Source: a virus. From it: DNA of 58,690 bases. The stretch is from IMG/VR virus record IMGVR_UViG_3300009160_000049, positions 1 through 58,690 of that record; one strand, 5' to 3'. Each line of letters starts with the position of its first letter. Positions within the stretch are counted from its first letter, which is position 1. The notes beneath the pieces were generated by a model that was given only the letters and a program-made list of their open reading frames with translations, ran no database searches and was not told where the DNA came from. Shown here in pieces: positions 42,371-49,240 of this stretch. Position numbers and translations under genes: made by a program.

Positions 42371-42894
42371 ACATCATCACTCCTTGTAGTAGACCTCATC
42401 TTTTACATAGAATTGCAGAGAGCATTAACATACCTAAAGAAAATTACAGATGGATTGTTGTGTTTGATTCAGACACTGTTCCTGATAGCATTCCTGAATG
42501 CGAAGCCTATTGTATAAAAGATGCAGGTAGTGTATGTGGAAATGCTCAAAGAAATTTAGCAATTGATTTAGTAACAGAAGGTTACATCTATTTTAATGAC
42601 GATGACACTATCATACATCCAGAACTGTGGAACAACATTAAAGATTTAACTAATGACTTTATTCATTTTGATCAAGAAGAAAAAGATGGAAGCATTAGAT
42701 TAAGACAAAGTAAAGTTAGACTAAGCTACATAGATAGTCACAACTTCATTGTACATACAACAATAGTAGGTGATGAAAGATTTGTTATACATAGAAGGGA
42801 TGCAGATGGTGTATTTGCTGAAAACTGTTACAACAAATCTAAAACTTCAAACTATATTCCTAAAGTGTTAAGCACTTACAACGCACTTAGATAA
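42361..42894 (+). CDS. Short GT-A glycosyltransferase
   Basis: 177 residues. NIITPCSRPHLLHRIAESI, RWIVVFDSDTVPD and GYIYFNDDDTIIHPELW give the GT-A donor site with a DDD metal motif (about 79-81). The C-terminal acceptor half is short compared with family members of 230-300 residues. Last gene of the rightward block; a bidirectional terminator follows. Confidence 0.75.
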   Translation: MFLNIITPCSRPHLLHRIAESINIPKENYRWIVVFDSDTVPDSIPECEAYCIKDAGSVCGNAQRNLAIDLVTEGYIYFNDDDTIIHPELWNNIKDLTNDFIHFDQEEKDGSIRLRQSKVRLSYIDSHNFIVHTTIVGDERFVIHRRDADGVFAENCYNKSKTSNYIPKVLSTYNALR

Positions 42895-42902
42895 TAATAA
42901 AA

Positions 42903-42929
42903 AAAGCCCCTTAATTGGGGCTTTTCTTT
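42903..42929. terminator. Bidirectional terminator between convergent blocks
   Basis: AAAGCCCC (42903-42910), loop TTAATT, GGGGCTTT (42917-42924), with T-runs after it on the plus strand and A-runs before it (T-run on the minus strand). It serves both the rightward and leftward transcripts that meet here. Confidence 0.9.
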
Positions 42930-43135
42930 TATTTTGATAATCTCTTTTGTTTCATAGGCCAATTCTTACTTCTCAATCTAAGCTTTGTATCAGCTTCCTT
43001 CATATAATTACCATCAACTGGTTTAGGAGGAGCCACCTTAGGTGCAGGTCTTGGTGTACCTGATCCTTTAGCTTTACCTGCAGTCATTGGCTTTACTGAC
43101 TTTGCTTGTTTAACACTCACCTTAGCTGATTTCAT
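42929..43135 (-). CDS. Small basic protein
   Basis: 68 residues, Lys/Pro/Ala-rich, disordered looking (KAKGSGTPRPAPKVAPPKP). ATG 43135 overlaps the preceding stop as TAATG. Last of a run of small Lys-rich proteins, which may be packaged or bind DNA. Function unknown. Confidence 0.6.
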   Translation of the reverse strand: MKSAKVSVKQAKSVKPMTAGKAKGSGTPRPAPKVAPPKPVDGNYMKEADTKLRLRSKNWPMKQKRLSK

Positions 43136-43581
43136 TAGCAACCATTTTTACACTTACCAACAGATTTACCCATCTTAGCTTTACCAGTGTAGTTTTTACC
43201 AATTTGTCTGTCATAACTACCAAGTTGCATAGATACAGTGCCACCAGCTTTCATCATCTTCTTAGGTACTTTACCTTCTTTCTTCATAGCAATTGCAATA
43301 GCAGCTTGCTTAGCAACTTTCTTACCAGACTTAGCCATACCCTTAGCACCTGCAATTCTATCTGCTTGTGTAGGATTAGGGTTTTTGTCAATACCAGCTT
43401 TCACTGATAACATACCAAATTCTCCACCAGATTTAGCTTTAGTTTTCATTTTAGGTAATGAATCAAAACTTTTCTTGTCAAAGTTCATGCCTGTTTTACG
43501 AACAGTTGAATCTGCTTTTTTAGCAGCTGATTTTATTTTTGATACCATATCACCAGATTGAGCCTTTTTCATCTTTGCCAT
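43135..43581 (-). CDS. Small Lys-rich protein
   Basis: 148 residues, highly basic, with many Gly, Met and Lys (MKTKAKSGGEFGM..., KKEGKVPKKMMKAGGT) and a Cys pair in the final residues (KCKNGC). No membrane helix. It may be a virion or DNA-condensing protein, judged from charge and from its place in the late block. Confidence 0.6.
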   Translation of the reverse strand: MAKMKKAQSGDMVSKIKSAAKKADSTVRKTGMNFDKKSFDSLPKMKTKAKSGGEFGMLSVKAGIDKNPNPTQADRIAGAKGMAKSGKKVAKQAAIAIAMKKEGKVPKKMMKAGGTVSMQLGSYDRQIGKNYTGKAKMGKSVGKCKNGC

Positions 43582-43600
43582 TTTTTATAATTTTAAATTG

Positions 43601-43855
43601 TTAGCATTTCCATTTACGAAGTGACTTATTAATTCTACTGTTAGGATCATTAGCAGTCTTTGAACTTGTTAGTTTCTTTTTCATACCACTCATCCTAGCA
43701 CAGAATGATTTCTTTCTAGAACCTCCCTCAGGTTGTGGAGCTTTAAGACCAGGCTTACCTGGATTAGCTCTGTTGTAGGAAGCCCTACCTTTTGCATTTA
43801 GGCCACCAGAAGGATTCTTACCTTCCTTACGTTGCCAAGCTTCAGTCTTTGCCAT
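43601..43855 (-). CDS. Small basic protein with conserved-type C-terminus
   Basis: 84 residues. EAWQRKEGKNPSGGLNAKGR opens the protein and SFCARMSGMKKKL then NDPNSRINKSLRKWKC close it. I recognise this pattern as recurrent in aquatic phage proteins, without known function. Two Cys, strongly basic. Its ATG overlaps the stop of the HExxH gene. Confidence 0.65.
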   Translation of the reverse strand: MAKTEAWQRKEGKNPSGGLNAKGRASYNRANPGKPGLKAPQPEGGSRKKSFCARMSGMKKKLTSSKTANDPNSRINKSLRKWKC

Positions 43856-44280
43856 TACTTTATAAGTTTAATACCTTTAAGTTTTCTAATAATCTTATTG
43901 GCCTCATCCTCAGCCATTGTGACTATCTCTTCTGATTTCTTCTCAGCATCCCATTTGTATAGAAGAAGAGCCATGTGCATAGTTTCATGCATTATTGCTG
44001 TCTTCTGTTCATCAGCACTGTATTTTTTAAACGTTCCCATGTTTAAGAATAAAAAGGGCTTATAAGGATCTTTAGCTATAAGCTTTTTATCTGCTGGGTC
44101 ATAATTAGTAAGCCCATAGATGTACACTCCGTTACCTTTTGTCTTATCAACCTCTTCTGCTTGGGCATCTTTTAGATTTAGCCCATGCATTTCTTTAACC
44201 TTATAGTATTTGAATATGTCAGTAGCATTCTTACCAATTAGTAAGATGTACTTATCCATATCAAATTCTTTAATGTCCAT
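43855..44280 (-). CDS. HExxH (zincin-like) protein
   Basis: 141 residues. TAIMHETMHMALLLYKW (H98, E99, H102) is a zincin motif, followed 20-30 residues on by TMAEDEANKI with candidate third-ligand acids. The N-terminal part is alpha/beta with no membrane helix, unlike the other HExxH protein at 39965. ATG 44280 overlaps the previous stop (TGATG); a GTG one codon upstream is possible. Its place among virion-type genes suggests a particle-associated or maturation protease. Confidence 0.65.
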   Translation of the reverse strand: MDIKEFDMDKYILLIGKNATDIFKYYKVKEMHGLNLKDAQAEEVDKTKGNGVYIYGLTNYDPADKKLIAKDPYKPFLFLNMGTFKKYSADEQKTAIMHETMHMALLLYKWDAEKKSEEIVTMAEDEANKIIRKLKGIKLIK

Positions 44281-44699
44281 CACTTCTTTTTTAATGGCTT
44301 TTTACCATAGTTAGGGTTCTCTCTATGCCATTTCTTAACAGAAGCAACACCTTGTTTAACAGTTTTAGCTTTAGACTTTTCAGTGAGGTTAATCTTGTCC
44401 CATTTACCTGCAGAAGGACCAGCTGTATGATCTACAACTATGTCTCCTTTATCACCTATACCCTTATCAACTTTCTTCTTAAATACTTTATGTGTTTGAC
44501 CACCAGCTTTAACAATAGCTTTTGTCTTACCACCATTCTTTAATGATGTGCCATCTTTTTTAATTAGATGACCATTAGGAACAGGAGTGATAGAACCTTT
44601 GATAGAAGTTAGAGTGTCCCCATTTCTGAGAACTCCTTTACCTACATAAGCAGAAGCTTTCTGTGGATTATAGGGACCAGGTTTCTTAATACTAGCCAT
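44280..44699 (-). CDS. Small basic protein
   Basis: 139 residues, Lys/Gly-rich (GKTKAIVKAGGQTHKVFKKK, then VKKWHRENPNYGKKPLKKK). Probably partly beta. It overlaps the LCIB-like gene end by 8 nt. Function unknown. Confidence 0.6.
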   Translation of the reverse strand: MASIKKPGPYNPQKASAYVGKGVLRNGDTLTSIKGSITPVPNGHLIKKDGTSLKNGGKTKAIVKAGGQTHKVFKKKVDKGIGDKGDIVVDHTAGPSAGKWDKINLTEKSKAKTVKQGVASVKKWHRENPNYGKKPLKKK

Positions 44700-45672
44700 T
44701 TATAAAATTTGAAAAGTTTGTTGTAAGAGATGTCCAAGTTGAACCAGTTCTCACTTCCAATGAATTAAAATTAATAAATGCAGAATAACCATCATCAGCA
44801 TTAATAAATGTACCACTAAATAAATATAAATTGTTTACAGATCCTAATGCAGGAATGATTGTATTATGTAAGATGTTATAACTTGCAACTCTTATAAGTT
44901 CTGTAGCTTGAATCATATTCTCTGAATATGTGTGAGCATTATAATAAGCATAAGAGCCATAAACAATTAATGCAAGTTGATATCTTTGATAATTGTTTAC
45001 AAAAGGAGCATTTGTAGCCACTGGTGCAACACCATTTAATGTAATTGCATCAGCAATAGCTGTAGCAACAGCTCCACATGTATTATCACTTGTAGCAGAA
45101 CTCTTACCTCTTCTTAACATTCTACCTACATTATCATTAGCTACAACAAGATCAGCTTGTTGTGTAATTCCTATATGAGGCATGTTAATTAACAATAATG
45201 GTCCATTTGCATTATTATTTGATGTAGTGTGACTTTGCCAAGCTTGTGCTCCTAATATACCTGTATGAGGATATCCAGCAAGACCACCACCCATGAATGG
45301 TCCAAGATAGTTATTTAATGCTGGAGGATTTTGACCTATGTTAAATATATTAGCAAACTCAGAAGCATTAACATCATCTGAACAAACTGTAGAATTCAAA
45401 ACAGTATTGTATGCATCAGCACCTAAAGTATCAAGAAATCTTACTAAACTATAAGCAATATTATTAGCTAATAATGCATTTGGATATTTGGCATTAATCA
45501 CTCCACTATAACTTTTAGTAGTTTTATTAAAATACTCTATAGGTTGCATCTCTTTCCAGATACCAACAGTGGGAGCACCTCTAAATAAACCAAGGCTTCC
45601 TGGAACTATATCTCCATTTCTGTTAAACCTTGCATAAGGCTTTAAAGGGATATTTGGGTTTGTTGTTGCCAT
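44692..45672 (-). CDS. Virion-type protein with LCIB-family carbonic-anhydrase-like domain
   Basis: 326 residues. Residues 9-46 form a short module (LKPYARFNRNGDIVPGSLGL) shared with the Thr-rich protein at 47530. Residues ~55-215 match the pattern of LCIB/LCIC-type beta-carbonic anhydrases: NAKYPNALLANNI, TVCSDDVN (C97, D99), GPFMGGGLAGYPHTGILG, NMPHIGI (H166), and RRGKSSATSDNTCGAV (C199). Cys, His and Cys would bind zinc. The C-terminal ~110 residues are of unknown fold. The family hydrates CO2 in algae and bacteria; here it sits among particle-type genes, and enzymatic activity is only inferred. Fold assignment is from memory of family motifs. Confidence 0.65.
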   Translation of the reverse strand: MATTNPNIPLKPYARFNRNGDIVPGSLGLFRGAPTVGIWKEMQPIEYFNKTTKSYSGVINAKYPNALLANNIAYSLVRFLDTLGADAYNTVLNSTVCSDDVNASEFANIFNIGQNPPALNNYLGPFMGGGLAGYPHTGILGAQAWQSHTTSNNNANGPLLLINMPHIGITQQADLVVANDNVGRMLRRGKSSATSDNTCGAVATAIADAITLNGVAPVATNAPFVNNYQRYQLALIVYGSYAYYNAHTYSENMIQATELIRVASYNILHNTIIPALGSVNNLYLFSGTFINADDGYSAFINFNSLEVRTGSTWTSLTTNFSNFING

Positions 45673-45673
45673 A

Positions 45674-45994
45674 TTATTTACTTTTACGAGCTTTGCCCAT
45701 TGCTTTAAATGTCTTAGCTAAAGCTTTACGCTTAGGAGTACATGTAGCTTTGGTCATTGGTGTACAATATCCTTTATGTTTAGGGTTAACAGCTTTTTGA
45801 ATCCATTTACCATCTTTAGCTTTAGGAGCTTTCTTCTTAGCCATAGCAGCTTTACCAAATACACCAGACTTGTCTAATTCAGCAGCTTGTTTTCTAACAA
45901 TCTCATCTATTTCAGACTTCTTGTACATTTTACCAGTCATTTCACCTGGTACCATTTTAGGAGCAGCTTTCTTAGGTTTTTGAATTGTTGCCAT
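45674..45994 (-). CDS. Small basic protein with Cys pair
   Basis: 106 residues, Lys-rich. The end, DGKWIQKAVNPKHKGYCTPM then TKATCTPKRKALAK, is a pattern I associate with small phage proteins, with two Cys spaced by eight. One base separates it from the LCIB-like gene. Function unknown. Confidence 0.65.
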   Translation of the reverse strand: MATIQKPKKAAPKMVPGEMTGKMYKKSEIDEIVRKQAAELDKSGVFGKAAMAKKKAPKAKDGKWIQKAVNPKHKGYCTPMTKATCTPKRKALAKTFKAMGKARKSK

Positions 45995-45995
45995 G

Positions 45996-46340
45996 TTATT
46001 TCTTTTTAGATTTTAACTTAGGAGCCATTTCACCACTACGCTTCTCTATTAATTCAGATTCACGCTTTAATGCTGCTTTTCTAAAACTTGCTGGATTAAC
46101 TTCTTTTGTAGCTGCTTGCTTCTTATCAAGACCAAATTGCTTTTCAGAACGTCCATTCTTTGCCATCTTAGTAGCACCAAGTTCTTTATCCATAGTTAAC
46201 TTAGCTTTGCCTTTAGCACCTGCTAAGGTAGCTTCTTGAACTTTAGTCCAAGCACCTTGAGGGTCAACAGGACCTACACGCTTATCAGAAGCTTTCATTC
46301 CTGAAAGACTACCCATTCTATCTTTTTTTACAGTTGCCAT
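45996..46340 (-). CDS. Small basic protein
   Basis: 114 residues, Lys/Ala-rich and helical. The ATG overlaps the preceding stop (TAATG). Function unknown; part of the coupled set of basic late proteins. Confidence 0.6.
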   Translation of the reverse strand: MATVKKDRMGSLSGMKASDKRVGPVDPQGAWTKVQEATLAGAKGKAKLTMDKELGATKMAKNGRSEKQFGLDKKQAATKEVNPASFRKAALKRESELIEKRSGEMAPKLKSKKK

Positions 46341-46489
46341 TATTTTTTAGTTTTAGCTTTTATTTTCTTCTCTTGTTTTAACATAGCAGCTGTAGGCTTC
46401 TTTCCAGATCCTTTAGCAGCTCTAATATTGTCCCAAAGACCACGCTGTGAAACAGAGCCATCTTTACGTTTAATCATTTCTTTTGCCAT
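46340..46489 (-). CDS. 49-residue basic protein
   Basis: MAKEMIKRKDGSVSQRGLWD continues to KKIKAKTKK. It is coupled on both sides by TAATG overlaps at 46340 and 46489. The SxRGLWDNIRxAKGSGKKPT pattern recurs in small proteins of large phages, without known function. Confidence 0.65.
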   Translation of the reverse strand: MAKEMIKRKDGSVSQRGLWDNIRAAKGSGKKPTAAMLKQEKKIKAKTKK

Positions 46490-46767
46490 TATAAACTAGC
46501 TTTATTTTCAGGAACCTCTACTACTATACCAACTTCAACTGCAGCAGCCAATGCCTCTTCAAGAACATCTCCTGCTTGTTTAGCTAATAGAATAGTTTGT
46601 GCTTCCTTTGTATTAATAACTGCACGTAGTGCGTTCAATAACATTCCAAATTGTCCACCATCTAATACAAACTGGGTATCTTTTTCCCATGTGTACTTTT
46701 TAGTTGGATCAAACTTAGGAGTTTGAGGTTCTTGTTGAACTTCTTCAAAATTGATAATCTCTGACAT
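46489..46767 (-). CDS. Small acidic helical protein
   Basis: 92 residues, acidic, with a helical centre (LDGGQFGMLLNALRAVINTK). It is the first gene after the promoter at 46792-46823 and heads the run of basic genes. Function unknown. Confidence 0.6.
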   Translation of the reverse strand: MSEIINFEEVQQEPQTPKFDPTKKYTWEKDTQFVLDGGQFGMLLNALRAVINTKEAQTILLAKQAGDVLEEALAAAVEVGIVVEVPENKASL

Positions 46768-46791
46768 ATAATTGTTTTTTTGGTTTAGTCA

Positions 46792-46823
46792 CAAAGATAT
46801 GCATTTATTGCGTATCTTCCAAA
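46792..46823 (-). promoter_or_regulatory. Bacteroidota-type promoter
   Basis: On the minus strand TTTG (46820-46823), 20 nt, TATCTTTG (46792-46799), 25 nt before the ATG at 46767. The -7 box and the bases before it (ATATCTTTG) equal those of the head-operon promoter at 12830. Confidence 0.75.
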
Positions 46824-47098
46824 TTTATTTCAAACGTTATAGTTGCTGAACTTTTGATACTTTTAGATAGGTTTAGTCTAATCTTAAACATATTATGTAA
46901 CTTCAATATCTCCTGCAATAGCATGTCATTGTACATAGGCAATGAAGGTGCTAGTCTAAAGTGATACGAATGTGGATTCTTAGTTATTTCAAGTGTAGAC
47001 AGTTCGTCTACAGATGATATAACTCCCTCAAGGTGTGCAAAATAAGCTATTTCATTATCTTGCATCACCTCAGGAAAGAATTTCTTATTTATTTGCAT
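46805..47098 (-). CDS. Small hypothetical protein
   Basis: 97 residues, alpha/beta, with a C-terminal strand pair (IKSSATITFEINLED). Its ATG overlaps the preceding stop by one base. The promoter of the next unit lies in its 3' end. Function unknown. Confidence 0.55.
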   Translation of the reverse strand: MQINKKFFPEVMQDNEIAYFAHLEGVISSVDELSTLEITKNPHSYHFRLAPSLPMYNDMLLQEILKLHNMFKIRLNLSKSIKSSATITFEINLEDTQ

Positions 47099-47514
47099 TA
47101 AGACAAACTTAAACGATACAATGTTTGAGCAGCTTCTCCAGACAAGCTTTGAGCTACATTTTCAATATCAGGCATGTTGTTTTCTTCTCCAAACTCTTCA
47201 AGATCTTTTGCAAAAGAAACTAGGTCTTTTACCACTTTATTAGACATACCTGAAGCATAATCTTTCAAAGCATCAATTTTAAATGCTTTAACTCTTTTGC
47301 CTGCATAGCCCATAATTTTTTCTACAATCTCATCTTGTAAATCTCCCACCTTATCATACAGTTTACCTAAAGCTTCATGCTCAGCAAATGATGTAGTTTG
47401 CCAATGTAATAGATGTAATTGCTCATAAAAGAAAGAAAGCTTCCCAGCTATTGTTTCCAAATTTAATTCTCCTGATTTCATCATCTCATCAGGAAATAGT
47501 GATTTAAGTGCCAT
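47098..47514 (-). CDS. Dps/ferritin-like protein (DUF5856-type)
   Basis: 138 residues, four-helix bundle pattern. FYEQLHLLHWQTTSFAEHEA followed by LGKLYDKVGDLQDEIVEKIMG shows the His-Trp, Glu-His and Asp/Glu positions of Dps-type ferroxidase sites. The second half lacks some acids of true Dps. T4-like phages have a related DUF5856 protein of unknown role. It could protect DNA, bind iron, or be a structural bundle. Confidence 0.6.
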   Translation of the reverse strand: MALKSLFPDEMMKSGELNLETIAGKLSFFYEQLHLLHWQTTSFAEHEALGKLYDKVGDLQDEIVEKIMGYAGKRVKAFKIDALKDYASGMSNKVVKDLVSFAKDLEEFGEENNMPDIENVAQSLSGEAAQTLYRLSLS

Positions 47515-47529
47515 TATATATTGGTTTTA

Positions 47530-48033
47530 TTATCCACCACTAGTTGTTGTTGTTGTAGTAGTAACAGGTCTAGTTGTTGTTGTAGTTGTTGTACTAGTAG
47601 ATGATGTAGTGGTTGTTGTACTAGTAGATGATGTAGTGGTAGTAGTTGTATTACTAAAGCTCACTGCAGGATCTGAAGCAGAACATGAACAACCAGCTCC
47701 TGCTGTAATAACTGTTGTAGTTCCAACAGCATTTGTAGCAGACACAGAACCAGTTACAGCACAAATAGTAGCCACTAATAAGTTAGTACCAACTAAATTT
47801 ACAGTTTGTGTACTGTTGTCAACACCAGATCTGTAAGTGATAACACTTGATACAGCACCTGAAGCAGTTGCTACAACTCGATAAGATGTACCACCGCTAT
47901 TACATTCATAGCCCTGTACTTGCTGAAAGTTACCCACTTTTGGTTTGTTTCTACGTAGTATTAAACTACCTGGAACTACTCTGCCACTACCATCGTAGCG
48001 AACATAAGCTTTTAAATTTTTATTGCTTCCCAT
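47530..48033 (-). CDS. Thr-rich virion-type protein
   Basis: 167 residues. Residues 6-40 (LKAYVRYDGSGRVVPGSLIL) repeat the N-terminal module of the LCIB-like protein. A beta-rich middle follows, with a CSCS motif, and a C-terminal ~40 residues almost all Thr and Ser. Such tails can be glycosylated or form stiff linkers, and a glycosyltransferase gene follows directly. Probable particle-surface protein; inferred. Confidence 0.65.
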   Translation of the reverse strand: MGSNKNLKAYVRYDGSGRVVPGSLILRRNKPKVGNFQQVQGYECNSGGTSYRVVATASGAVSSVITYRSGVDNSTQTVNLVGTNLLVATICAVTGSVSATNAVGTTTVITAGAGCSCSASDPAVSFSNTTTTTTSSTSTTTTTSSTSTTTTTTTRPVTTTTTTTSGG

Positions 48034-48050
48034 AATTTTGTTTAATTAGG

Positions 48051-49067
48051 TTAATAGTTAAGGTTATATTTATTTTTTATTTCTGTTAGTTGTCTAGTGT
48101 AGTAATAAGTGGCATATTTTTTAGAAGTCTCATCACTAAGCACTTTTAGTACGTGTGTATCTAGAAAAGGATCTTTACCAGTGTGATATGCTCCTTTATA
48201 GAAAGCAGGATATCCCATACTGCTTTGTCCTGTAATACCTGCGTTATGTAATATAGTTGTTCTATCAAGCTTCTCTATAGGATCTGAAGACCAACAGAAT
48301 TCCATTTCAGGAATGTTCTTTGCTTCTTGTTCTCTAAGCCAAATGTTCCATAACACAGCCCACATATCTGCACACCAGCTTTGGAACCCTGCGTTCTCAT
48401 CTTTAAAGAACTCTTTGTTTATGTTCTGAAGATATGTACGAATAAGTACACAATCATTCATCACCTTCTTCCAGAAGTTAGCGTCTATGTTCTTAAGGAA
48501 ATATTGAGCTCCTCCTGAGTGATCATTGTTAGCTTCAGCTATCTCTCTTGTTATACCCACTAAGCTTGTAAGCTCAGCTAAGACATCTCTAGTTTGGTAT
48601 TCTTCCACCTTATCTAATAAGACATCTCTTAATTTACTATCAAAATATGAAGCATTGATATAGCTGTTTGTATCAGACAAGTAGTTTACATCATCATCTT
48701 TAAACTTGTCAACATCAAATTTATCTGTAAAGATTACGTCACAGTCACAGTAAAACACTGCTTTGGTGACCATATCAGGATTGTCCTGGAAATATCTCAT
48801 TAAGCAATAAGGACGTAGAATAGGAATATAAACTCCTAAATACTGACTTACATCTCCTGAATCCTTGTAGAAAGCAAACTTTGCTTCAGGATACAGTTCC
48901 ATGATCTTTTCCCACTTGCCATTGTATTCTCTAAAACTAGGTGTATACACTAAAACAATTGCTTTGTCTGAGTGTCCAAGCTTCTTCAAGCTTTCCAACC
49001 ATAGATGTACCTGCCATGTGTAGTATACATCATCTGGCTGGGCACAGATAAATTTAAGATCCTTCAT
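48051..49067 (-). CDS. GT-A glycosyltransferase
   Basis: 338 residues. FICAQPDDVYYTWQVHLWLE at the start, YCDCDVIFTDKF (about 106-117) with the DxD motif, and LSDTNSYINASYF form the donor site of a large eukaryotic-like glycosyltransferase group (peptidyl Ser/hydroxyproline galactosyltransferase-type). It lies between the Thr-rich protein and the Thr-tailed peptide at 49095, so these could be its acceptors. Leader shares the CAACTACAT-like element of other late genes (AACCAACAAACTACATAT). Confidence 0.7.
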   Translation of the reverse strand: MKDLKFICAQPDDVYYTWQVHLWLESLKKLGHSDKAIVLVYTPSFREYNGKWEKIMELYPEAKFAFYKDSGDVSQYLGVYIPILRPYCLMRYFQDNPDMVTKAVFYCDCDVIFTDKFDVDKFKDDDVNYLSDTNSYINASYFDSKLRDVLLDKVEEYQTRDVLAELTSLVGITREIAEANNDHSGGAQYFLKNIDANFWKKVMNDCVLIRTYLQNINKEFFKDENAGFQSWCADMWAVLWNIWLREQEAKNIPEMEFCWSSDPIEKLDRTTILHNAGITGQSSMGYPAFYKGAYHTGKDPFLDTHVLKVLSDETSKKYATYYYTRQLTEIKNKYNLNY

Positions 49068-49094
49068 ATATGTAGTTTGTTGGTTTTCTCTTTA

Positions 49095-49238
49095 TTAAGG
49101 AGTAGCTGTAGTTGTTGTAGTGGTGGTAGCAGGAATATTCCTACCCATCACTCCTGTTAAAGCTTCTAATTGCTTAGATATCTGCCAAAGTAGTTTAGCC
49201 TTTTGGCTCCAGCCTATTTGTTGAGAAGGTATTGCCAT
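49095..49238 (-). CDS. 47-residue Thr-tailed peptide, paralogue of next protein's N-terminus
   Basis: MAIPSQQIGW followed by LLWQISKQLEALTGV is almost the same as the first 30 residues of the protein at 49241, then ends in PATTTTTTTATP. It looks like a duplicated attachment module that lost its jelly-roll domain or gained a Thr tail. It starts 2 nt after the preceding stop. Confidence 0.7.
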   Translation of the reverse strand: MAIPSQQIGWSQKAKLLWQISKQLEALTGVMGRNIPATTTTTTTATP

Positions 49239-49240
49239 GA

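Noticed and set aside
47609-47836. Plus-strand Val-rich open frame
   Set aside because: It is the complement of the Thr-codon repeats of the 47530 gene.
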